NCBI GenBank assembly: GCA_018001015.1
Contig: JAGNIV010000011.1
Coordinates: 1-64,000, forward strand
From: Phenylobacterium sp.
GTDB lineage: Bacteria > Pseudomonadota > Alphaproteobacteria > Caulobacterales > Caulobacteraceae
Reading direction: 5' to 3'
DNA: 64,000 nucleotides
Position numbers and translations under genes: made by a program. The notes under the pieces are model-generated. The model saw only the letters and a program-made list of their open reading frames with translations, ran no database searches and was not told the origin of the DNA. Below are positions 1 through 7,077 of the stretch, piece by piece. Every line of letters starts with the position of its first letter. Position 1 is the stretch's first letter.

Positions 1-2
1 CC

Positions 3-122
3 GTCGCGAGGGCCTACAACCACACCCCAAGACAATGCCTGGACTTCCAGACCCCAGCCGAGGTCTTCTCCAGGGTGTTGCACTTCGAACGAGAGTCCAC
101 ATCCCGGCCTTCGCCGGGATGA
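3..122 (+). mobile_element. IS30-family transposase, C-terminal remnant (cut by window edge)
   Basis: The frame starting at base 3 reads the end of an IS30-type transposase: a YNHTPRQCLDF stretch followed by QTPAEVFSRVLHF, matching the conserved 'N-x-RPRK-x-LGF-x-TPAEVF' terminus of that family's DDE domain. The N-terminal part lies outside the window. The natural terminus is probably near FERES; the last ~9 codons and the TGA at 120-122 come from a dispersed palindromic repeat (101-126). No terminal inverted repeat could be checked because only the right end is present. It may be a complete element continuing leftward or a fragment. Confidence 0.65.
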
Positions 123-126
123 GCGG
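101..126. repeat. Short copy of a dispersed palindromic repeat
   Basis: The hairpin sequence ATCCCGGCCTTCGCCGGGAT followed by GAGCGG is the same as one arm of the larger repeat at 49952-50082. It abuts the transposase end. Confidence 0.6.
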
Positions 127-131
127 GTTTA

Positions 132-1247
132 TTAGGTTGCCCACGCCCCGTAGGGATCGCTGAACGGCTTGCCCAGGGCCTGCGCCACCGCGGGATGAGT
201 GACCTGGCCCTTCAGGACATTCAGCCCCTTGGCCAGGTGCCGGTTGGCGGCCAGAGCCTCCAGCCCCTTGTCCGCCAGCGCCAGACCGAACGGCAGGGTC
301 GCGTGGCCCAAGGCCTCCGACGAGGTGCGCGGCGCCGCGCCCGGCATATTGGCCACGCAGTAATGCACCACCCCGTCGATCGTATAGGTGGGGTGGAGAT
401 GGGTCGTGGGCTTGGAGGTTTCGAAACAGCCGCCCTGGTCGATGGAGACGTCCACCAGCACCGAGCCGGGCTTCATCCGCGACAGGTGCTCGCGGCGCAC
501 CAGGGTTGGCGCCGCGGCGCCGGCCGTCAGCACCGCGCCGATCACCACGTCGGCCTTCAGCACCTCCTCCTCCACCGCGTCGAGGGTGGAGTAGCGGGTG
601 AGGATGCGGCCGAGGAACATGTCGTCCAGCACCCGCATGCGCGGGATGGAACGCTCCACCACCACCACCTCGGCGCCGAGGCCGGCGGCCATGCGGGCGG
701 CGTTCATGCCCACCACCCCGCCACCCAGCACGCAGATCCGCGCCGGGGGCACGCCGGGCACCCCCGACAGCAGCAGGCCCATGCCGCCATTGTGCTTCAG
801 CAGGGTCTCTCCGGCCGAGAACACGGCGATGCGCCCGGCCACCTCCGACATCGGCGCCAGCAGCGGCAGGCCGCCATTGGCGTCCGTCACCGTCTCATAG
901 GCGATGGCCGCAGCGCCGCTGGCCAGCAGGCCCTCGGTCTGGGCCGGATCAGGCGCCAGGTGCAGGTAGGTGAAGAGGATGTGCTCCGGCGTCAGCCGCG
1001 CCCATTCGATCGCCTGGGGCTCCTTGACCTTGATGATCAGCCGGCTTTTCGCAAACACCGTGTCGGCGTCGGGGGCGATCTTGGCCCCGGCTCGGACATA
1101 GGCCTCGTCGGCATAGCCGGCGCCCTGGCCGGCGCCGGTCTCCACCAGCACCTCATGTCCATGGACGACATATTCCCGGACGGCGGTGGGGGTCAGGCCC
1201 ACGCGATACTCGTCCGCCTTGATCTCGCGGGGCACGCCTACGCGCAT
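132..1247 (-). CDS. ald: Alanine dehydrogenase
   Basis: This 371-residue protein catalyses NAD-dependent interconversion of L-alanine with pyruvate and ammonia in the cytoplasm. The N-terminus MRVGVPREIKADEYRVGLTP is the family signature, with the substrate-binding Arg and the conserved KVKEP motif near residue 74. The NAD-binding Rossmann glycine motif (VLGGGVVG) is near residue 172 and the length is that of bacterial Ald. A good ribosome site (GGGAG) precedes the ATG. A 15-bp palindrome lies just upstream at 1263-1277 and could be an operator. The gene lies downstream of mtgA on the same strand. Confidence 0.95.
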   Translation of the reverse strand: MRVGVPREIKADEYRVGLTPTAVREYVVHGHEVLVETGAGQGAGYADEAYVRAGAKIAPDADTVFAKSRLIIKVKEPQAIEWARLTPEHILFTYLHLAPDPAQTEGLLASGAAAIAYETVTDANGGLPLLAPMSEVAGRIAVFSAGETLLKHNGGMGLLLSGVPGVPPARICVLGGGVVGMNAARMAAGLGAEVVVVERSIPRMRVLDDMFLGRILTRYSTLDAVEEEVLKADVVIGAVLTAGAAAPTLVRREHLSRMKPGSVLVDVSIDQGGCFETSKPTTHLHPTYTIDGVVHYCVANMPGAAPRTSSEALGHATLPFGLALADKGLEALAANRHLAKGLNVLKGQVTHPAVAQALGKPFSDPYGAWAT

Positions 1248-1262
1248 ATCGATCTCCCTTAT

Positions 1263-1277
1263 GCGAATTTAATTCGC
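1263..1277. promoter_or_regulatory. Candidate operator upstream of ald
   Basis: GCGAATT-T-AATTCGC is a perfect 7-bp inverted repeat 15 bases upstream of the ald ATG in an AT-rich pocket. Lrp/AsnC-type regulators commonly control ald genes and bind 15-bp palindromes of this kind. Assignment to that family is inference. Confidence 0.4.
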
Positions 1278-1311
1278 TTAGGGCACGAGTTGGGGGCTTA
1301 ATTTTGTCCCG

Positions 1312-2178
1312 TCAACCCAGGACGCAGCTCGCCATCCCCTCGCGGCGGATGGTTCCGGCGGCCTTGTCGATGCGGCCCGAGCGGCGTTTCACATAGGGTC
1401 CCGGCTTGGCGGCGCGCCATTTCAGCGGGCTGGGCAGGATCGCGGCCAACCGCGCGGCCTGGGCGGGCGTCAGCCGGTCTGCGCTGACGCCGAAGTTCTT
1501 CCGGGCCGCGGCCTCCGCGCCATAGACGCCCGGGCCCCATTCGACGCTGTTGAGATAGACCTCCATGATCCGCCGCTTGCCCCACAGCCCCTCGATCAGG
1601 ACCGTGAAATAGGCCTCCATGCCCTTGCGGACATAGGAGCGGTCCGGCCACAGGAAGATGTTCTTGGCGGTCTGCTGGCTGATGGTCGACCCGCCCCGCG
1701 TCCGCTTGGAGCGCTCGTTGTGGGCCAAGGCCTTCTGCATGGCTCCGAAATCAAAGCCGTGATGGCTGCAGAACTTGGCGTCCTCCGCCGCGATGACCGA
1801 GCGCACCAGGCGCGGAGATATCTCGTCCAACGAGCGCCATTGGCGATTGAAGCCACGCCCCTCGAACACCCGCTCCACCATCAGATAGGTGAGGGGCGGC
1901 GGAACGAACCGATAGGCGGCGGTCACCAGTACGGGCCCGATCAGGCCGAAGATCAGCACCAGGCTCAGCACCGTGCGGCCGACCCGGCCCCAGACGCCGC
2001 GCTTGCGCGACGCGTCCCGCGGGATCTCGATGGGCGGGGCGTCGCCACGGTCGTTCACCGAGCGCGGCTTTTCATTGAGCGAGATGTCGTCCCAGGACTT
2101 GGCCAAATCCTCCCAGCCGCCCGACGCCTGCGGCGTGAGGCGCAGGCCGTCGTCCTTGTCGGGGTTCGTGTCGCTCAA
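1312..2178 (-). CDS. mtgA: Monofunctional biosynthetic peptidoglycan transglycosylase
   Basis: This 288-residue inner-membrane glycosyltransferase (GT51) polymerises lipid II into glycan strands without a transpeptidase domain. A cytoplasmic acidic N-terminus of ~65 residues precedes one membrane segment (about 70-92). The GT51 motifs follow: catalytic Glu in [14 protein letters not shown], then [13 protein letters not shown], then the second catalytic Glu region in [15 protein letters not shown]. The start is a TTG with AAGGA upstream. The cytoplasmic tail is longer than in E. coli MtgA. Nitroreductase is divergent, 84 bp away. Confidence 0.93.
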   Translation of the reverse strand: MSDTNPDKDDGLRLTPQASGGWEDLAKSWDDISLNEKPRSVNDRGDAPPIEIPRDASRKRGVWGRVGRTVLSLVLIFGLIGPVLVTAAYRFVPPPLTYLMVERVFEGRGFNRQWRSLDEISPRLVRSVIAAEDAKFCSHHGFDFGAMQKALAHNERSKRTRGGSTISQQTAKNIFLWPDRSYVRKGMEAYFTVLIEGLWGKRRIMEVYLNSVEWGPGVYGAEAAARKNFGVSADRLTPAQAARLAAILPSPLKWRAAKPGPYVKRRSGRIDKAAGTIRREGMASCVLG

Positions 2179-2262
2179 GTGCGCGAGTCCTTGCCTTGAC
2201 CTAGGGTGTCACTGCTAGCGATGGCGTGGAACCGGTCAAGCCGCCGCACCTCTGGAGCGCAG

Positions 2263-2925
2263 ATGAACGTCACCGAAGCCGTCGCCAGGCGAATCTCCAT
2301 CCGCGCCTTCAAGCCCGACGCCCCGCCCGCCGCCACCGTGCGCGAAATCCTGGAGCTGGCCGCGCGCGCGCCATCCGGCGGCAATCTCCAGCCCTGGCGG
2401 GTCTACGCCCTGGCCGGCGCGGCGCTCGCCGATCTCAAGGCCAAGGTCGCCGCCAACCCCTTCGGGGAGACCCCGGAATACGACGTCTATCCGCCGAGCC
2501 TGTGGGACCCCTTCCGCACCCGGCGGTTCCAGAACGGCGAAGACCTCTACGCCGCCATCGGCATCCCCCGCGAGGACAAGCCCGCCCGCCTGCGGCAGCT
2601 GGCCCGGAACGGCGAGCTGTTCGGCGCGCCGGTGGGCCTGTTCTTCTGCCTCGACCGCAATCTCGGGCCGCCGCAGTGGTCGGACCTGGGCATGTACATG
2701 CAGACCGTGATGCTGCTGGCCACGGAGCGCGGCCTCGACACCTGCGCCCAGGAATACTGGGCCCGCTATCCCAAGACGGTTGGTGACCTGTTGGGCCTGC
2801 CGCAGGACCACATGCTGTTCTCCGGCATGGCCCTGGGCTGGCGCGACGATGCCGCCCCCATCAACACCCTGCGCTCGGCCCGCGACCCGTTCGAGACCTG
2901 GTGCGAGCTGAAGGGCTTCGATTAG
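2263..2925 (+). CDS. Nitroreductase-family flavoprotein
   Basis: This 220-residue protein belongs to the FMN-dependent nitroreductase fold, which reduces nitro-compounds, quinones or related acceptors with NAD(P)H. The N-terminal RRISIRAFKPD and SGGNLQPWRVY segments are the FMN-binding signature, and a C-terminal GMALGWRD segment closes the flavin site. The start is taken at the ATG with GGAG five bases upstream; an in-frame ATG 57 bases earlier has no comparable signal. The physiological substrate cannot be deduced, and the neighbours give no pathway clue. Confidence 0.88.
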   Translation: MNVTEAVARRISIRAFKPDAPPAATVREILELAARAPSGGNLQPWRVYALAGAALADLKAKVAANPFGETPEYDVYPPSLWDPFRTRRFQNGEDLYAAIGIPREDKPARLRQLARNGELFGAPVGLFFCLDRNLGPPQWSDLGMYMQTVMLLATERGLDTCAQEYWARYPKTVGDLLGLPQDHMLFSGMALGWRDDAAPINTLRSARDPFETWCELKGFD

Positions 2926-2929
2926 CCCA

Positions 2930-3093
2930 GCTTCCCCCATTTTATGGGGGAAGTGGCCCGACAGCCGCTTGGCTGGAGGGTCGATGGGGGTGCGAGTCTG
3001 CAACCCTGTGCACTTCAGAGTCTCACCCCCATCGTCACGCGTCTTGGCTTCGCCAAGCCTTGTGACACTTCCCCCACATGCGTGGGGGAAGCT
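2930..3093. repeat. Intergenic repeat with GGGGGAAG/CTTCCCCC ends
   Basis: The stretch begins with a CTTCCCCCATTTTATGGGGG hairpin and ends with a CTTCCCCCACATGCGTGGGGG-type hairpin, with inverted segments (CTTGGCTTCGCCAAG) between. It resembles the GGGGGAG-bounded repeats at 43741-43892 and 50860-51007 in architecture but not closely in sequence. Confidence 0.5.
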
Positions 3094-3098
3094 GAATG

Positions 3099-4067
3099 CT
3101 ACCCCACCTCGAACACCCCCGCGCCGCCCTCTTCGTCCCCCCAGGCCACCCGCTTGCCGTCAGCGGTCATGGCCAGGGCCGAGATCGGCGGGCCTTTTTC
3201 GGCCTTCAGCATGTCGATGGCCTGGTTGGACAGGTCGCAGACCCAGACCCGGCCGTCGTCCAGGCCGGCCGCGAGCCGGTTGCCCACCGGCGTGGCGGCG
3301 ACGCGATTGACCATGGAGCTCTCGTCGAAGCCCACCTCGGCCGCCTGCTTGCCCAGCGGCCCGGCCGAGCCTGTGAACGGCCAGATGACCGCGCCGTTGG
3401 CGCCGGAGGTCGCCAGCATCTGGCCCTTGTAGAGGAAGGTCAGGCTCTTCACCTTGGCCGGATAGCCGCCCATCTTCAGGTTCTTCTCGTCGGCGACGCG
3501 CCAGCCGTGAAGCTGGTTCTCCTGCATGGAGCTCATCAGGAACTTGCCGTCCGGGCTGAAGGCCAGGGCCACGTGGCTGCCGGCCCACCTCAGGACCGTG
3601 GGCTTCTGCTCGGCGATCCGGGCGTACCAGAGCCAGGCGCCGTTGTAGGTGGCCGTGGCGATCCGCCGCCCCTTGGGGTCGAAGGCCACGTCGGCCACCG
3701 ACTTCTCATGCACGAACACCCGGGAAAACGCCGCGTCGACGCTGTCTCGGACATGCAGCTCCTTGCCGGCGGCGAAGGCCATCAGCTTCGACTCAGGCGA
3801 CGCCGCCACCGACTCGATCCAGCGGCCGGGAATCCGGGCGATCTCGGTGACCTCCGCGCCGCGGGACCAGACCACCGCCCCGTCGTCGCCGCCGGTCAGG
3901 ACGCCTTCGCCACTGGGATGCAGGCAGGCCGACAGGGCCACCCCCTTGTGGGCGGCGGCGGTCTCCCCGCCCTCGAATCGGACCGTACCGTCGCCGAGCG
4001 CGAAGGCCGCCTTGCCGTGGCGGTCGAAGAGGGCGGCGGTGACATAGGCGTCGTAGGACATGCTCAT
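3099..4067 (-). CDS. WD40-repeat-like beta-propeller protein
   Basis: The 322-residue product is built of degenerate WD40-type blades, recognisable from repeated patterns such as SACLHPSGEGVLTGGDDG, DVAFDPKGRRIATATYNGAWLW, ALAFSPDGKFLMSS and ALAMTADGKRVAWGDEEG. No signal peptide or membrane segment is visible, so it is probably cytoplasmic. WD40 propellers are protein-interaction scaffolds; no enzymatic motif is present and no partner is suggested by context. GAGGCGGGG lies just ahead of the chosen ATG; an in-frame ATG two codons later is an alternative. Confidence 0.8.
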   Translation of the reverse strand: MSMSYDAYVTAALFDRHGKAAFALGDGTVRFEGGETAAAHKGVALSACLHPSGEGVLTGGDDGAVVWSRGAEVTEIARIPGRWIESVAASPESKLMAFAAGKELHVRDSVDAAFSRVFVHEKSVADVAFDPKGRRIATATYNGAWLWYARIAEQKPTVLRWAGSHVALAFSPDGKFLMSSMQENQLHGWRVADEKNLKMGGYPAKVKSLTFLYKGQMLATSGANGAVIWPFTGSAGPLGKQAAEVGFDESSMVNRVAATPVGNRLAAGLDDGRVWVCDLSNQAIDMLKAEKGPPISALAMTADGKRVAWGDEEGGAGVFEVG

Positions 4068-4274
4068 CCCCGCCTCTTAGCCGCCTAACACCGGTCTTGG
4101 CGAGCCATCGGGCGCCTGGAAATTTCGCCTGGGGCGAGAGCAACTGAGGCAGCGCTTGGACTTGGCCAGGGATGGACGGCGGTTCGGGCTTTACAATCCC
4201 GATTTGATTGGCGAAGGGTGTCCGGACTGTGGATGGGCGCGACGTCATACGCGCCCCTTGGGAAGGAAATGCAT

Positions 4275-4703
4275 ATGGGTGCGAAGCTGGGCGGCGGGGG
4301 CGGCGGCAAGTTCGACCTCGGCCAAAACAGCGACATCAACGTCACGCCCTTCGTGGACGTGATGCTGGTGCTCCTCATCATCTTCATGGTGTCGATCCCC
4401 GCCGCGACGGTGTCGATCAAGCTCGACCTGCCGCCGGCGATCCCGCCGCCCCCGGGCACGAAGGTGGAAGAGCCGACCCTGATCAACATCCAGGTGGCCG
4501 GCCTCTACATCGGCGACAAGCCCACCACCCTCGACACGCTTCCGGCCGATCTGGCCCGCACGCTGAACAAGCCCAACCCCACCGAAGAGCGCGTCTATAT
4601 CCGCGCCGACCGCACGGTGCGCTACGGCGAGTTCATGTCGGTGATGAACGCCCTGCAGGGCAACGGCTACTTCCAGGTCGCCCTGATCAACGAAGACCTC
4701 TAG
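4275..4703 (+). CDS. ExbD/TolR-family biopolymer transport protein (orphan)
   Basis: The 142-residue protein has the ExbD/TolR plan: a short glycine-rich cytoplasmic N-terminus, DINVTPFVDVMLVLLIIFMV as the single transmembrane helix with the proton-carrying Asp, then a periplasmic domain ending in VALINEDL. These proteins pair with ExbB/TolQ to couple the proton gradient to TonB or TolA. No exbB, tonB or tolQ gene is adjacent, so the partner must be encoded elsewhere. The second of two close ATGs is preferred because GGAAGG sits 8 bases upstream of it. A strong terminator follows. Confidence 0.87.
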   Translation: MGAKLGGGGGGKFDLGQNSDINVTPFVDVMLVLLIIFMVSIPAATVSIKLDLPPAIPPPPGTKVEEPTLINIQVAGLYIGDKPTTLDTLPADLARTLNKPNPTEERVYIRADRTVRYGEFMSVMNALQGNGYFQVALINEDL

Positions 4704-4723
4704 GTCCTCGACCCAAGACAAGG

Positions 4724-4758
4724 AAAAGCCCGCCCAGGGAAACCCGGGCGGGCTTTTT
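4724..4758 (+). terminator. Rho-independent terminator after exbD/tolR-like gene
   Basis: AAAAGCCCGCCC pairs perfectly with GGGCGGGCTTTT (12 bp) across a 10-base loop, followed by a T run. Confidence 0.9.
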
Positions 4759-4785
4759 CGTGGGAATTTCCCCCTGACCCTTGAA

Positions 4786-4910
4786 CGTCATCCTCGGGCT
4801 TGTCCCGAGGATCCATGATCTCAGAGGCTCAGAAAGGGTTCGGCGGCCCGCCAGGGTATTCGCAACGGACGCGGTGTTTATGGATCCTCGGGACAAGCCC
4901 GAGGATGACG
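4786..4910. repeat. Repeat with perfect 30-bp inverted arms
   Basis: Arms at 4786-4815 and 4881-4910 are exact reverse complements over 30 bp (core CATCCTCGGGCTTGTCCCGAGG) and flank 65 bp of unique sequence. Each arm is itself an imperfect hairpin. The element lies between two convergent genes. Confidence 0.85.
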
Positions 4911-4927
4911 TTCGTGGGTCAGGGGCT

Positions 4928-6001
4928 CTACGCCGCGCAGGCCTCGAAGCCGGCCTTCAACGCAGCCTCGTCCAGGTTGCGGCCGATGAAGACCATGCGG
5001 CTGAAACGGTCGTCGCCGTCCTTCCACTCCCGCTGGAAGTCGCCCTCCAGGATCATGTGAACCGCCTGGAACACCAGCCGGCGTTCCTCGCCGGCCACAT
5101 CCAGGATGCCCTTGGCCCGCAGGATGTCGGGGCCCTGGTCGGCCAGCAGCTGGTTCAGCCAGTTGGTGACCCTCTGGCCGTGGATCGGCTTGCGCAGGGT
5201 CAGCGAGATCCCACGGATACCGGCCGCGGCCGCATGGTCCTCATGCGCATGATCGTGGCCGTGATCGTGGTGAGCATGGTCGTGATCGTGATGAGCGTGA
5301 TCATGGTCGCAATCCTCATCATGCACATGGCCTTCCTCGCCATGCGCGGGGTTCAGGAATTCGGGGCTGATGTCGGTGATGCGCGCCAGGTCGAAGCCGC
5401 CGCGGCCCAGGATGGCGTCCAGCGGCACGTTCGAACGTTGCGCCCGGTGGATGGGGGCGAGCGGATTGATCCGGCGGATCGCGGCCTCCACGGACTTCAG
5501 CTCGGCGTCGGTCACCAGGTCGGTCTTGTTCAGCACGATCTGGTCGGCGAAGGCGATCTGCTCGACGGCTTCCTTGGAATCGGCCAGGCGCAGGGGCAGG
5601 TGCTTGGCGTCCACCACCGTGGTGACGCTGTCGAGCTGGGTCTTGGCCTTCACGTCGTCGTCGACGAAGAAGGTCTGGGCCACGGGGCCGGGATCGGCCA
5701 GGCCGGTGGTCTCCACGATGATGGCGTCGAAACCGCCCTTGCGCTTCATGAGCCCTGCGAGCACCCGGATCAGGTCGCCGCGCACCGTGCAGCAGACGCA
5801 GCCGTTGTTCATCTCGAACACTTCCTCGTCGGCGCCGACGATCAGCTCGTTGTCGATGCCCACCTCGCCGAACTCGTTGACGATCACGGCGTAGCGCTTG
5901 CCATGGTCCTCGGTGAGGATGCGGTTGAGCAGGGTGGTCTTGCCGGCGCCGAGGTAGCCGGTGAGGACAGTGACGGGGGTCTTGGCGTTCATGGGGCTCA
6001 T
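4928..6001 (-). CDS. COG0523 (CobW/ZigA-type) metal-chaperone GTPase
   Basis: This 357-residue G3E-family GTPase has Walker [14 protein letters not shown] near residue 14, the GCVCC metal-binding CxCC motif near residue 70, NKTD for guanine recognition and a C-terminal CobW domain. A histidine/aspartate-rich metal-binding stretch lies between the domains (around 225-260). Such proteins deliver zinc (or another metal) to client enzymes, especially under zinc limitation. A palindrome matching Zur operators lies 61 bp upstream and is shared with the divergent CDF exporter, which favours a zinc role. Two in-frame ATGs are three codons apart; neither has a strong ribosome site. Confidence 0.9.
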   Translation of the reverse strand: MSPMNAKTPVTVLTGYLGAGKTTLLNRILTEDHGKRYAVIVNEFGEVGIDNELIVGADEEVFEMNNGCVCCTVRGDLIRVLAGLMKRKGGFDAIIVETTGLADPGPVAQTFFVDDDVKAKTQLDSVTTVVDAKHLPLRLADSKEAVEQIAFADQIVLNKTDLVTDAELKSVEAAIRRINPLAPIHRAQRSNVPLDAILGRGGFDLARITDISPEFLNPAHGEEGHVHDEDCDHDHAHHDHDHAHHDHGHDHAHEDHAAAAGIRGISLTLRKPIHGQRVTNWLNQLLADQGPDILRAKGILDVAGEERRLVFQAVHMILEGDFQREWKDGDDRFSRMVFIGRNLDEAALKAGFEACAA

Positions 6002-6062
6002 CTAGTCATTGTCGGCGCGGGATGGAACAGGCGGCGCGAACGTGATCGCTTGACCTGCGACA

Positions 6063-6081
6063 GGTGTTATAGAATAACACC
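6063..6081. promoter_or_regulatory. Candidate Zur box between divergent metal genes
   Basis: GGTGTTAT-AGA-ATAACACC is a perfect inverted repeat with 8-bp arms. It fits the TGTTAT-N3-ATAACA core of zinc-uptake-regulator operators. It is 61 bp from the COG0523 gene and 39 bp from the CDF gene start. Confidence 0.6.
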
Positions 6082-6105
6082 TCTCCGCTCCCGCTCACCG
6101 CACTC

Positions 6106-6113
6106 TATATATA
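6106..6113 (+). promoter_or_regulatory. Candidate -10 element of the CDF exporter
   Basis: TATATATA ends only 7 bases before the GTG at 6121. If this is the -10 box, transcription would begin at or next to the GTG, giving a leaderless mRNA, or translation begins at the ATG at 6154. No clear -35 is seen. Confidence 0.35.
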
Positions 6114-6120
6114 GGCGCTC

Positions 6121-7044
6121 GTGACCACCGCCGACCCCCCCGTTTCCGAGCCGATGGACGCCTTCCGGGGCGACCGGATCTATCTGGGCGCCGATCACGC
6201 CCGCAATGAGCGGCGGACCTGGCTGGTGGCGGCCATCTGCCTGGCCACCCTGGCGGCCCAGATCACCGGCGGCTTGGTCTTCCATTCCATGGCCCTTGTG
6301 GCCAACGGACTGCACATGGCCGCCCACGTGGCCGCCCTGCTGGTGGCCGCCGGCGCCTATGCCGTGGCCCGGACCTATGCCGCCGATCCGCGCTTTTCCT
6401 TCGGCACGGGCAAGCTGGGCTATCTGGCCGGCTTCGCCAACGCCGCGGTCCTGGGGATCACCGCCCTGCTGATCGCCATCGAGAGTATCGAGCGCCTGCT
6501 GGCCCCGGAGGACGTGGCCTATGACGGCGCCCTGCCGCTGGCGGCCGTCGCCCTGGCCGTGAACCTGGTCTGCGTCTGGCTGCTGAAGCCCGGCCAGAGA
6601 CACGCCCACGACCGCGACGGCGACCTGAACCTTTCGGCCGCCCACCTGCATCTGGCCGGCGACGCCGTGATTTCCGGCTTGGCGATCCTTGGCCTGGCCG
6701 CCGGCCGCTACCTGGGTTGGACCTGGACCGATCCCCTGGCCGCCCTGGTGGGGGCGGGCCTGCTGGCCCACTTCGCCTGGCGGTTGCTCAGCCGCACCGG
6801 CGCGGTGCTGCTGGACGTCAATCCCAGCCCTGAGCTCACCGCCGAGATCCGTAGCCGGCTTGAGGGCGAGGGCGAGCGGGTGCTGGACCTGCACCTCTGG
6901 CGCCTCGGCCCCGGCCACCACGCCGCCATCATCGTCCTCGCCGCGACCGATCCGCAGGCGCCCCAGGCCTACCGCGCCCGTCTGGCGGGCCTGGCGGGCC
7001 TAAGTCACGTAACTGTGGAAGTCCGCGACCACGCGACCGCTTGA
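6121..7044 (+). CDS. Cation diffusion facilitator, DmeF-like divalent metal exporter
   Basis: The 307-residue protein has six predicted membrane helices and the DmeF-type signature LGADHARNERRTWLV, FSFGTGKLG and a C-terminal DLHLWRLGPGHHAAII motif. CDF proteins export Co/Ni/Zn in exchange for protons. The transport-site histidines in helix 2 (GLHMAAH) and the H/D pair in helix 5 (LHLAGDAVIS) are kept, but the Asp that usually precedes the helix-2 motif is Asn (VANG). The GTG start has no ribosome site; the in-frame ATG at 6154 is a fair alternative. It is divergent from a COG0523 GTPase across a Zur-like box. Confidence 0.87.
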   Translation: MTTADPPVSEPMDAFRGDRIYLGADHARNERRTWLVAAICLATLAAQITGGLVFHSMALVANGLHMAAHVAALLVAAGAYAVARTYAADPRFSFGTGKLGYLAGFANAAVLGITALLIAIESIERLLAPEDVAYDGALPLAAVALAVNLVCVWLLKPGQRHAHDRDGDLNLSAAHLHLAGDAVISGLAILGLAAGRYLGWTWTDPLAALVGAGLLAHFAWRLLSRTGAVLLDVNPSPELTAEIRSRLEGEGERVLDLHLWRLGPGHHAAIIVLAATDPQAPQAYRARLAGLAGLSHVTVEVRDHATA

Positions 7045-7077
7045 CCGGAGTCCGCGGATCAGCCTTTTCAAGGTCTG

